20,170 nt of DNA, taken from contig JAFGUY010000075.1 in the NCBI GenBank assembly GCA_016938245.1, positions 1 through 20,170 of the forward strand, read 5' to 3'. Numbering within the stretch: the first letter of the stretch is position 1; each line of letters begins with the position of its first letter. This document shows, in pieces, positions 6,701 to 18,700 of the stretch. The notes below the pieces were generated by a model that saw nothing but the letters and a program-made list of their open reading frames with translations, searched no databases and was not told where the DNA came from. Position numbers and translations under genes: made by a program. Source of the stretch: Candidatus Omnitrophota bacterium. Its GTDB lineage: Bacteria; Omnitrophota; Gorgyraeia; Gygaellales; Profunditerraquicolaceae.

Positions 6701-9700
6701 CGCCAATCTGATAATGTCCCCTGCCGTGAAAGCAAACCCCAAATTATTAAGCATATTCATCGTGTTGGAGATTACTGTAATACCCGAATCCCATTTTATT
6801 AATTCGCAAAATGGCAAAATCTCTTCGAACAAAGAAGAGTTAACGAAACCAATCCCAAGGAAAGGGAGTATAGCCGAAGCAATCACGCTACCCCAGAAAA
6901 CTACCTGCATTTTTACCAATAATAAACTAGCGGTACCGGCAACCACAGGAAATCTTAGTGTGAATTTATTCCAGGAACCTTTAAGCGGAAGTAAGAATTC
7001 TGGCTCGGGTTTAATCTGCGCTAATTCTCCCGCTAATTTATCTTTTAAACCTCCCTCCGCCAGATATTCGCCAATGCACATACTGCGGAACCTATAACGT
7101 TCGGTATAAGAACAAAAGAAATAATAGGTAACGGAGAATAAATACGGGACAAAGGCTGTAAACAACGCTCCGAAACTTAAAACAGTCCAATCCGTCGAAG
7201 AAAAAAGGAAAAATGTAGTTGTGCCGCCGCCTGCCATTAGCGCTAATCCCCTCAAACTAAATATTTTTTTAATCGCTGAAAAAAGGCTTGGTTTAATCTT
7301 CTTGTATTGCCTCAGATAATATTGCTCTGCTAATTTGGCCAAGGCCAGCCTTTTCTGAACGGTTAATTCGTTCACCCCCTTGCCTGTTCCAAGGGAAAAA
7401 CTGGACGGCCTACGTTCTAAGATCCTTTTTATGTTGTCTACGAAAGAAGGTAAACTCACCAGAATACCCGTGGCCGCCAGACAAGCGGCTACGGAAGAAA
7501 AGTTTCCAAACTTAGTAGTAAATGAAAGGGCTAAAATATAAAAGCTGCCTAAAGAAACGCTCAATGGCAGGATAACATGGATAAGACGATTTAATAAACT
7601 CTTGATATTCAATATATCTTCATAAAAGATATTAAGAAGCAGGGTTTTCCTTTGCTCTTTTTTTACTTTCAAAAGAATATCTGATTTTTCCCTGAAATGC
7701 CTGATGATGAAAAATGCGGCCACAATTAAAACAGCGGCTGCAGTTATTATCCCCCAGCCGGGCGGCGAGAAACCAAAAAGTTCGAAGAAATCCGTCTGCT
7801 GAGATCCCAAAATCCCTAACCCGCCTAATACTCCGTATGCCCCAGTCCTCTTCGCTTGCGGAATACCTTGATTGAATTCAGCAGGGACAAACAGATAGCC
7901 GTCACCATCCAAAGAAAACCCTCTAAAAGAACCAAAAGACCCCTTTTGATAGGCAGAATGAATATTACCACTGGTGGTAAATATCGCTGCTGTATCTTTT
8001 AGGGCTTCAAGATAAGAACTTACCTTCTCTTGCGCCTCACTTGTAAGCATGTTCGCGACATTATTATAAAATATGACGTCAGCGCTATCTAATTCAGCAA
8101 GCGCCTCATCGGTATAAATACTGCCATGCATTAATTGCAATACCCCGCCCTGATCTATCTGTTCCCTATACCTGCCCAGATAATCCCGAACATGGTTTTT
8201 GTACCCCGGGCCGGAGCGCGCCTCATCATCTTCCAATTCTCCGTCGTTAAAAAGGTTTCTTTTTGCCTGCGCTATATTTCTCCTATTTACATCTATCCCT
8301 TTGAATGTAATATCCCAATCGCTTAACTTTCCCCAGCCATCCTGATTCATTTCAAAAGCTGCTGCTATCTCCGTAAAGATCGTGCCCATCTCCTCGCCCG
8401 TACTTGAGCCGATTACAACAATTTGAATAGAACTGTCCCCATTAGCTTTCTTTCTGATTATCAATCGAGGTAAAACATCCTCTATCAATTTTTCAAGTTG
8501 CTTAGGATGCCTTCGCAATCTTGTCCCCTGCGAAGCGATAACATTAAGCCTGGATGCTATCTCATCGAATAATTTACGCACCTCTGCGTCTTTTTCTTCT
8601 CTTACCCTGCCTTCTTCGTTGCTAATCTCCTCAAGGAAAACCCGCGGTTCAATATTAAACTGCCAGAATATCCTCTGAAAACCGTAAGTATCCTGGATAT
8701 CCATGCCCGTATAGGACCTGGCCAGTTCGATTAATTTTTCGATGGGCTCCAGAGATGCCTTGCCAGACGTAGTATCGACGATTAAATCCGCTGTTCTACG
8801 CTCCACATCTGTAGTGTAACGATGGACTTTCGTTATTAACATGGCATCTTTAAGCTCATCCGATCTCCTGTTAAGCCTCTCTAATTCTTCTGCTTCACAG
8901 TGTATGTTTATATCCCCTACGAATGGGATGATTTCTTCCTCAAGATTACAGATATCTTTCCCAAAATGCGAATATACCCCATCTACGATTACTACCGAAT
9001 ACCTCTGGGACTCACGGCTAACCCCTTCTTTTATCTCTTTGACTGTTAACGGGCCATCATCAAGGCTAATCACAATATTTGATATGCCTTTTATCCCTAA
9101 TTTCAAGCTAAGCATCTGCGCAAAACTGCTTTTTCCTGCCCCTCTCCTTCCGCCGATTCTTATTACTACCCGGCTCTTAGCGCCCAATAACTCCTCAACC
9201 ATAGGGATTAATTCTGCGCAGGCCTGCAGTGGAGTAAATATGGGCGCACGGCTAAATATCTTTTTTGTATGAACAGGCACTTGCGTAATCCCTTGTAAGA
9301 TAAATAATTCCCTTATCAGCGGGTCTATGTCAATCCTATCCAAGGAAACCGGCTCTGTCTGGCCAATCCCATCTCTTTGTTCTTCTTTAAGCAGCCCCTT
9401 TAAAAGGCCTTGAGCATTACTATCCTCGGCTAAAACTATCCTTCCTACTAATCTTCTATATTTTTTCTCCTGATCTTTGCTAATCCTCTCATCGCCATCG
9501 CCTTTTAACCAGCTTAAATATTCAAAAGCGGCCTCTTGGCTATGAAAACCCCAGCCATTGTACCGAGTCATACTGACCTTATGCGCAAAATTTCTGCCGG
9601 AATCGGTTATAGTACCGCATTTAAGGAATACTCTTCCCTCAAAACCTGCCTTCAAAGATTCTTCTACTACTTTACCTAATGGCTCTTCCGGTATGCCGCG

Positions 9701-12700
9701 GAATTTTTTGTCTTTACCCCTGTCTTCCGGACGGCTCTCTAAACCAACAATACCCAGATAATCTCCGGCAAGGCTTGGATAAGAAAGGAAGAAAATGATT
9801 CCTTCGATTTGCTCTTTATTTGTATCTGGATTAACGGAAAGCGCCTTATATCCCCCGCAAACCTTCCCCTTGGGTTCAGATAAGAAAATCCTCCATACCC
9901 GCTCTAATGATTCTGCCGTCTCTATCCCGCTGGCTAAAAATTCACTAAGCTGGAAAGCGTCCTTATCTGTCCTAAGCAATGGCGCTATTGTAATTTGCGC
10001 ATCCTGGCCTCTATCTGGTTTCGCCGCATTGGCTAATTTTACCCTGGCTATTATCTTCTCTATGCGTATGCGGGAACCATCATCCCCCCAAATATAAGAA
10101 CCCCTTCTTGCCGCCTCTACATTTCCTCTGTCCGCAATTAAAGTAAAAACCGGTGGGTCGGCTTCTAATACCCTGCCTGTCCTAGCAATATCCTCCATCC
10201 TCTCCTCAAGATAATCCCTTTGCTTAGTATCGAAACGGCTAAGATAAATTTTTATTTCGCTTTCTAAATACGCGTCGAACTCTTCTATGCCTAACTCCTC
10301 CAGTGTTTGCGGAGAATATTCTGCAATCAGTAATTTTGTATCCCCATCAGCGATAGCGTAATAACAAGCGTCGATCAATAACACTTTCTTCCCTCCCAGA
10401 TACATGACAATAAAATTATGGTAATGATTGGGGTCCAAATCCCGGATAAATCCGGTCTCTACCTCTAACCTGTGGGCGTCTGCCGTGCCAAAAGGAATAT
10501 TGAATTCTTCCGAGATCAAACAGGCAGCGATATAATTAACCGCCCCGCATACATAAGGATAGCTTGCAGGAAAACTCTCACGCAATAACCGATGCAGATA
10601 ACCCATTGCCTTTCCATCGATAAAATGCGTAAGTCTTTCTTTTAAATCAGAAAAAGCAGAATCTGTTTTCTGCCAGATACCTAAAACACGGCCGTAGCCG
10701 CCGCAATTATCCTTTATCAGGTATCTGTTCTCGATCAACCCTATCAGATTATCCGCCGCGGAAGAACCGATACGGCATCCTGAAGAATGGCTCTTGGCCA
10801 TCCTAAAACCTGCCGGTTCAAGCTGGTCAGAAGGCCATGGCGCATGCTCGTCAGGAAGCCTCAAAATAAACCCTCCTTCAGGATCCCTGCCTTCTTCGAT
10901 AAGGGCTACGGAAACAATAACTAATCCGCCGGGATTAAGGCAACCCTTAACTAAATCCGCTATCTTTTCATTCCTTATGAAATAAGGCCCGTTTTGCGCT
11001 TTCTCAAAATAAACATCAATCCCTTTACCTAAAAACCCGGTTAACTGGTGCGGGTAATTATCGTTATCATATATATCGGCCGTTATGCAAATAATCCTCC
11101 TGGTTACAGCTTTTTCCCCTGAATAAGCCCAGTCAAAAATTACTTCACGCAAAACTCCTTTATCGGTAACCGGGCGGATATTTTCTGCCCCCATTGCTCC
11201 TAATTCCAGTAGAAGCAGGCTACCCCATGGACGGTAAGGTTTGCTCTTGTCATCACAAGTTGCCCAACCCCAAAACTCATCTCCGCTGCGGTTGCCTTGA
11301 AATACCTTACTCCACAAATACTCACGCCAATAGCCTTCCCTCTTAAGTTTCCCTCCGGAAACAATATCGAATGGATTGTTCTGGATAAAAACCCCCGTTT
11401 GACAATCAGTAGCCAAAAAGAAACTGGAGGCATCAGCTCCGCTTCCGGCATAAATACCCGTTTTATTTCCTGCTCCCAAGAGCTCCTTGTTTTTCCCTTT
11501 GATTAACATAAGGTATTTTGTCCAATAGGCAAAACGAAGCCAAATCTTTTCTGTAAGCTCAAAAATTCCGTCTATATTTTGGATAAAACGCATATCCACA
11601 TCTTCCGAAAGGCATTCAGGGAGCATTTGTTCGGAGGATAATGCCGCGCTTATTTTTTCCAGGAACTCTTCTCTTGACAAACCGGGATTTTCGATTGTTT
11701 CGGTTATTTCTCCTGTCTTCTTATCTACGATTGTTGTTACCGGAGAATCAATGACCTCCTGATGTTCGTCACTATCAAACCCGCGCAATCTAATTCCCAT
11801 TGGGCCGATAATCGCATATCCCCCCTGCTGGCCGAATTTCTTAGCCATGCCTTTATCTATCTCAAAATGCGCGTACCCGTTCTGTTGACACATAAAAGGG
11901 ACTTTCATTTTAATGAGCGTATTGTGACCGGTAAACCAATACAATACCCCCATCTTAGACTGTATGGTATCTACGCCCAACTCCCTATATTGAATGAGAT
12001 TATTCGGTTTGATCCTGGTAGTATCATCCGCGTACCAGCTGTTTACTAAATGCATCGGTTCCCAGATTTCGGTAAGCCAATTACGGGAGTCTCTGATGTC
12101 TTCGGAGATGATTTTCAAACCTTCGAAAATATCCTGCCAGCTGTAAGTCTGCCCGAGGTAATCGATATACTCCTGATTCAGTTCTATGCCGATAAAGTTA
12201 ACATCCGGATTGTCCTTTGCCTGGCGGATGAGATTATCGCCGGCCCCAAAACCAATTTCGACGTGGATGCGATTTTCATCCCCGAAAATCTCCTGCCAAT
12301 CCAAAGCCGTATTTGACTCTTCAACAAAAGGATCAATATTATCCGGGCTATCCTTTACTTCCCGCATAATATCAACTAACTTTCTTCCTAACAGAATATG
12401 GCCTTTAAGGAACTGGCGGTGAGCATCTTGCGCCTCTTGGTGGGTTTTGCCGTTGATAACTTCCTCATATTCGTGGATAGCTACTGCCCTATAAATAAGC
12501 GATAATTCTTTTTTTGTGAAAGTCTTGCTAAAGAGATCGTGAGCTTTTTGGGAAAAGCTTACCTCTAAAATGCCATTCCGCAATCTCGCATGAACAAATA
12601 CAGGCGGAGCCCAGGCAATAGCCCCTTCAATGCAATAAAATTTAACCGGCACATCTGTCTCTCCATAAAATCCGCTTGCGATTTCAAAAATTTCATTCTT

Positions 12701-15700
12701 TTTAACTTTCCCTGTATCTATCGCTTGCCCGATATCTTGAATCTGGTCAGCGCCAAGATTACCAAAGAAGCCTTTCCCGGCTGCCGGATGCTGACAGCGA
12801 CCTTCTTCGCAGTCTACGTCATTTAAAATGACTCTTCCGCTTGGGGTCTGCGTTACTATATCATTCCTAACTAACAGAAGCTTCATCTTTTCAAGAGCCA
12901 TTGTTTCCAGGCGCAACAATTTATCTTCCGTCAGATCTATATCGAGCTCTGCCTTTAAATACCGGCGCATCTTTTCGACATCCCAATCTTCCAAAACCAT
13001 GTTCTTGATGATTAACCTCTCAACATCATCATCGAGAAGCGCTAATATTTTAGCCAGATTGCCGTTAAGGAATCCTTCCTCCTCCCTGGCTATCAGCTCT
13101 TCTTCGGGAGTAGGATCAGCAGAAGCAATTTTATCATTAAGTGTAAAATCAGAACCCTCGTCTTTTCCTATCGGGGCATCCATCGAGGTAACATCCATCA
13201 AATTCATAATTTCTAAATAATGCCTTGCGGTTTTAGGCCTGACTTTCATAGCCTGTGTTATTCTCTCAACATCCTGCTGGCTGAATTTTTCATAATCGAT
13301 GCCAAATTCGGCCAAAAGTTTTCTTAATTTATTTATCTTAGAAATAATTCCCGAAGGATAGAAAGAACTCTTTTCCTTGCCTACGTATTTGCTGTAGAAG
13401 TTTATGATTCTATAGTAGAGATGTTTCTTGAAAATTAGGCCCTTCTTGTAAGAAAATTTATAATTATCAACTGCTTCGTAAAATACGATAACACCCTCCT
13501 GGAAAAGGTCATCGTAATGTCCGCCTTTCAAATAAGAACCGTATTTGCGGGAAAGCATTCGGATAAACCAGTAATAATTATTCAGTAGTAAATGCACGGC
13601 CCGCTCTACAAGATGCCCCCCATTTTCTACCTCCGGGTGCATACGGCAATAGCGTATAATGTAGAGAAGTTTTTCCTCATCTTCGATGCCAAGGTTTACA
13701 TGTGAATAATCTTTTGCTTTATACAATTCTTCCGAACTTAACAAATCTGATTTCGCTTGTTCAAAATATCTTTTAGTCGGCCCATAATTGACTAAAATAA
13801 ATCTCTCTGGGTCATGAACCGCAAATATTGAGGCTAACTTAATCTTATTAATTCTTTCAGTTTCCTTAACCCATAGCTCAGGAAATTCATTTGCCCACTC
13901 TATAATCATTTGGGCAGTAAAGCCTTTGGTTACAATATTGGTTATCAGGGAAGGATTGAGCTCCATTTTATCTAAAGCGCGTACTTCTGCAGAAATCCAT
14001 CTTACTAAGCTATCCTCATACTCTTTAAATTTAGCAACATCAAATTCCGGTCCAATAATCCGTTCCCTTGCTTTTGAATATGCCGCGAATAACCTCATTA
14101 TCAAAGTTTTAAGGAACCTTTCGATTTCTTTATCGCTCCATTGATAATTAAACCCGGCCTCTTTAAATATTGTGAACAATTTGCTTCTAAGGGATAACTT
14201 TGCTTCTTCATTTATCCTGTTCAGAATTATCAGGCGTTTTTTACGCAATATATTCAGGTGGCCTCTTTGAAAATTGCGGAAATCCTGCCTTATCTTATCC
14301 TGCAATACATCAATGCCGGCCCTGATATCTATAATATCCTGCGAACGGCCTGATTTATATCCGGCAAAAACCGCCTGCTGTATCCTGCTGTAATAGCCTC
14401 CCATATTTTCAGCAAAAAATTTGTAGATTCCCGCGTAACGGTAAGAATCGATCTGCTGCATTAACTTTTTGACTTCGACGTAGATAGCGGTTATCTTTAC
14501 TAAATCCTCGTTCCTGCCGGTATCAACTTGATCTATACCGAGCTTAATTGCATTGATAAGTGCCGCGATTTCCTCTCTCCTGCGCTTTATCTTAAGATAA
14601 AATCCCTGGTAATTGTCAGCCAATACTACTATAGCCTTATCTACATCTTCTATCGTCAATCCATGCCTAACAAAAAAGCGGTAAACAAGGCTAATGGGAA
14701 TATTGTGTTCTTTAGAAACAGCCTGAAGTTTGGCCGCCTCTTCTTCAAAATCCGTATAGCTGCGGATTAAACCTAGTGTTTCATAAAGCGTCAGGCCTGT
14801 TCTTTCGGATAATTTTTCTGCCTTATCCTTGATTTCCGCAAGGTTATTAATAATGCTTGGCCGGCCAAAATTTGCCCTGATGAACCATTCGGGAAGCCCT
14901 GTTTCTCTTGTGAACCGCCCTATTTCAGTAAGGCTTCGCTCAAAAAATGGGTATGGATCGCTATTAGTCCAGATAAGATCCCAAACAACCGTTTTCGGCA
15001 AGTTATAAGTATGCACGATCTTCTTAACTACCTCAAAGTTATAACCGCGATAGATCAATAATTCGGCCTGCGTGGCTGTAAATTTGCCTAATTCCTCGTC
15101 ACCGTTATAAAACGCATCCAATGCCTGCTTGAGCTTCTCCGCAAAAACTTCCGGCTTGAATCTTAGGTTAAACATTTTTGGTGAATAATCTTGAGCCTCC
15201 TCAATAACTTCAATCTGCCTTGCTGTCAAGAATCCATTTTTTACAAAGTTTTCTAAAGCAAGGCCTCTATTTAATTTTCCCGTCAACCCCTTAATAAAAA
15301 GCTTTGATAATTTTTCGGTAAGCTCATCTGAAATACCTTGCGCTTTTAAGCATGTCTTAAATGCTGCTATATTGGATTCTTTATTGTCCAGCTTCTTGCG
15401 TATCGCCTTAAGCTCTCGCTCATGGTTTGCAAGCCTTATAATCTGATTCATTTTCGCTCGGCCAACCCCATATTTTTCCTGCAGCTCGAAAAATGCCTCT
15501 GCGGAATAACCTTTACCAATAATCCAACTGATTTGAATAAGGCTATAACCGTTTTCTTTTAATGCCACGGCATTTTCTGCTACTTTAGAAGCAAAACTAA
15601 AGATCGTATCTTCGGTCCAGAAAAATCTTGTTTTTAACCGCTTTAAATTAGAATGAGTAAAATAACCACAGCGCACAAAGTTCAGCTGGATCTGCTTTGT

Positions 15701-18700
15701 AATATCTTCGCGATTGCTCAACCCAAGCACCAGGGTAATAACTCGTCCTGCAACTATTTCCGCGACCCCTTTCCTGCATAATTCAGCGCTTAATTTTTCT
15801 CTAAATTCACGCTTTATAATCATTAAAAGCTCTTCCGCTGAAAGCTGCTTTTCTTGCTCCGGCATTTTTTTGGCATACTGCTCGGGGATATTGCGCCCCA
15901 GATCGAATTCCAAAGGGTCCTTAAATTTATCTAATATGGGATTATCATCTCTGTCTCTTATAAATTTCACAGCTGCTACTACGCCGCCAGTAATGGTTAA
16001 TTCCGTTATTGCCCCCGGAAAACGGCTGAATGTTGCCCAATTCTTTCCTCCGATCGTCAACCCTCCTTTATTATCAAGCACAAAATTAGAAACTTTTACA
16101 TTACCCCACTCTTTTAATCTTTTTGGAGTTATACGGTTATAAAAACTATCCAATAACCGCCCATCCGTATCGTAAACAAGACAAAATTCTATTATTTTTC
16201 CGGTTGACAAAAATTTGACGGAGATGACAATGCCGTTTCTTACTGTAATCTCTACTTTCTCGTCAGGATAATCTTTAAACAGGGCCCACATCTTTCTACC
16301 GGTTACAAGATGGCCTTTTTTGTCCAGCTTTATCCCGCGGACAATCGCATAGCCTAACCGCTTAATCAGTTCATTTTTCGGTAGTAGGCCGTCATAATCT
16401 ACGATAACCAGTTTTCGAACGTCTGGCTCTGCCCCTAACGCCCCCGGAACCTTTGCATTGATTTGCTGCCGAACAGGAAACCTTAAATCAAGCTCTAACT
16501 GCTTTCCATAATTATCGAATACCGGCAGACCGTCTTTATCACAAATAAACCTTGCTTTAACAAAAATGCCTTTTTCAATGATGATTTCTATTTTTGCCCG
16601 CGGATAGGCGCTTAGAGTAAAATAACTTTTACCTGCCAAGGCAAGGGCGCCTTTTATATTAAGGCGGATTTGAATCGAGCCGTCCTCCGGCAGTGTTTTT
16701 TGGAAAATGCGGCGATGGAATATGGGTTTAACATTTCCTTCCCCATCTAAAACCTGGGATAATTCAATGTTTTCATCTTTATCTATCAGTATTATTCTGA
16801 TTACCTTACCGCCTTCGATTTCTACTTCAACTTTTTCATTAGGATATTGGCTTACTTCAACCCAGATTCTTCCTCCCATAGAAAGGCATCCGGAATTATT
16901 CAGGTATACTTCTTTAATAACTACGCCGTCCAAACTTTTTAATTTGGAGCCGGCCATCAGTTGGAAGAATGAATCAACAAGTTTGCCGCCTTTATAAATA
17001 AGCTTAAATTTTTCTGTATGGCCGTCACTAAAAATTATTTCTGTAACAACTCCGTCTCTTACTTTTATCTCAACTTCCTGTCCCGGGTAATCCGTAAATC
17101 TACCCCAGACCCTGCCCCCAACCTGTAAGATCCCGCTTTTATCCAGCCGGAAATTCTTTATCGTGACATCACTAAATTTACTGAATCTCTGACGCGTAAT
17201 CTCCATAAATGAATCGATAAGCTTTCCGGTCGGATTATCATATGCCAAACTCAAAAACACTTCGGCGACTGTATTTCCTCCATCAATTACCCTTACATTC
17301 GTAACAATACCGTTTTTTATATCTACCTCTGCTTGCGCGCAAGGATAGCTCTTTAAGGTCAGCCACTGCCTGCCTCCTAAACTAAGATTGCCTTGAGCAT
17401 CCAGATAAATCTGTTTTATGGTAGCATTCTCTAAAGCAGCCAATTCGTATGCCCTAAGAGAAGAAAAGGTACGCACAAAACTGTCGCTTTGGTTGTCCCA
17501 AACATAGGCAAGCGTAAACCATTTTTTATCTTTGACTATATAGACACGGGAAACAGCACCGTTTTTGATTTCTACCTCAACTTCCGCGGATTGATAATTG
17601 CTTAGTTTTACCCAACTTCTGCCGCCTAATTCCAAACGGCCTTTCCTGCTAAGATAGAATTTCTTAATCGTAACATCCTCTAATTTTTCTAATCCCTGGC
17701 GGTTAAGTTTAACGAAAGAATCGGTAATTTCTCCGGCAGCGTTATCGATTATTAAAGGGAAATCAAATACCGTATTATCCCCTAAGAACCTGACTGATAT
17801 AACTACGCCGTTACGTACGATTAATTCGACTTCTTCTAAAGGATGCTTGGTGAATCTAGCCCACATCCTGGCGCCGATCTCCAGGCTGCCGTCTTTATTC
17901 GTGGCGACTCCCTTAATTATGGCGCAGTCAATGCGTGAAAAATCAGCTGCCGATAATCTTTTTGGCAACAATCTTACATCGATGATCTTCGACACTGTAT
18001 TCCTTAAAGCAGCAACAGAAGAATCTTTATTAAGTAAGAGAAAATTGCGGTAATTGCCATCAAGGATTATGCCAAATTCTTCAGCAGCTGTTAAAAATTC
18101 CGGGAGTTTCAACGGATGCTGTCCGAAATAAGCGCGGCTTCTCTGGCAGGCCTCCTGATGGGATCCGGTTTCTAGTTCTGCTATTTCATGGCGCAGGATG
18201 TCATCAATAACAACCTGAAAAGCGAAGGATTCTGCTGTCCTGCCAAAAGGAGGGGCCCTCGACGCTAACCCCTCAAGGATAGCTATCTTAGCGGGTATAG
18301 TCGAAACATCTGCTGCCTTCCCGGAGACAGTTTCTCTAACCAGCTCTATTTCGGTTAAGGCCATATCTGGCCTTAACGATTTTAAGCTCTTAGCCAGGTA
18401 TTTATAAAAATTCTTCCGCGCTCCTTTGCTGGGAACGGTTGTCTTTCCGTCAAGCCCTCCCGGGTAGGGGCCATTATCGTATTTTTGAGCCAATAGGCCA
18501 GAAATAACCTCCTCTAATTCCCCTGCCTCTACATGATAGGCATTCCTTCCACCTAAGGCATTATTCAATTCTCCGGCGCTTATACCGCAGTTCATCGCAA
18601 AATTAATCAGATTAAACCGCATCCTGTAGGCAACAATCCGTTCATTTTTTGCTTTAATAGTACCGGGCTGGCGATAAATCAATTCGAGGTATCTCTGGGG

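Noticed and set aside
8841..9272. Plus-strand frame of 143 codons opposite the P-loop domain
   Set aside because: It overlaps the conserved Walker A coding region on the other strand and has no family features.
11762..12316. Two adjoining plus-strand frames opposite the TrmB-like domain
   Set aside because: Both are antisense to recognisable methyltransferase motifs and lack protein-family features of their own.
15714..16142. Plus-strand frame of 142 codons opposite the last beta repeats
   Set aside because: It is antisense to a clear repeat array, encodes no recognisable protein, and similar shadow frames occur all along the giant gene.
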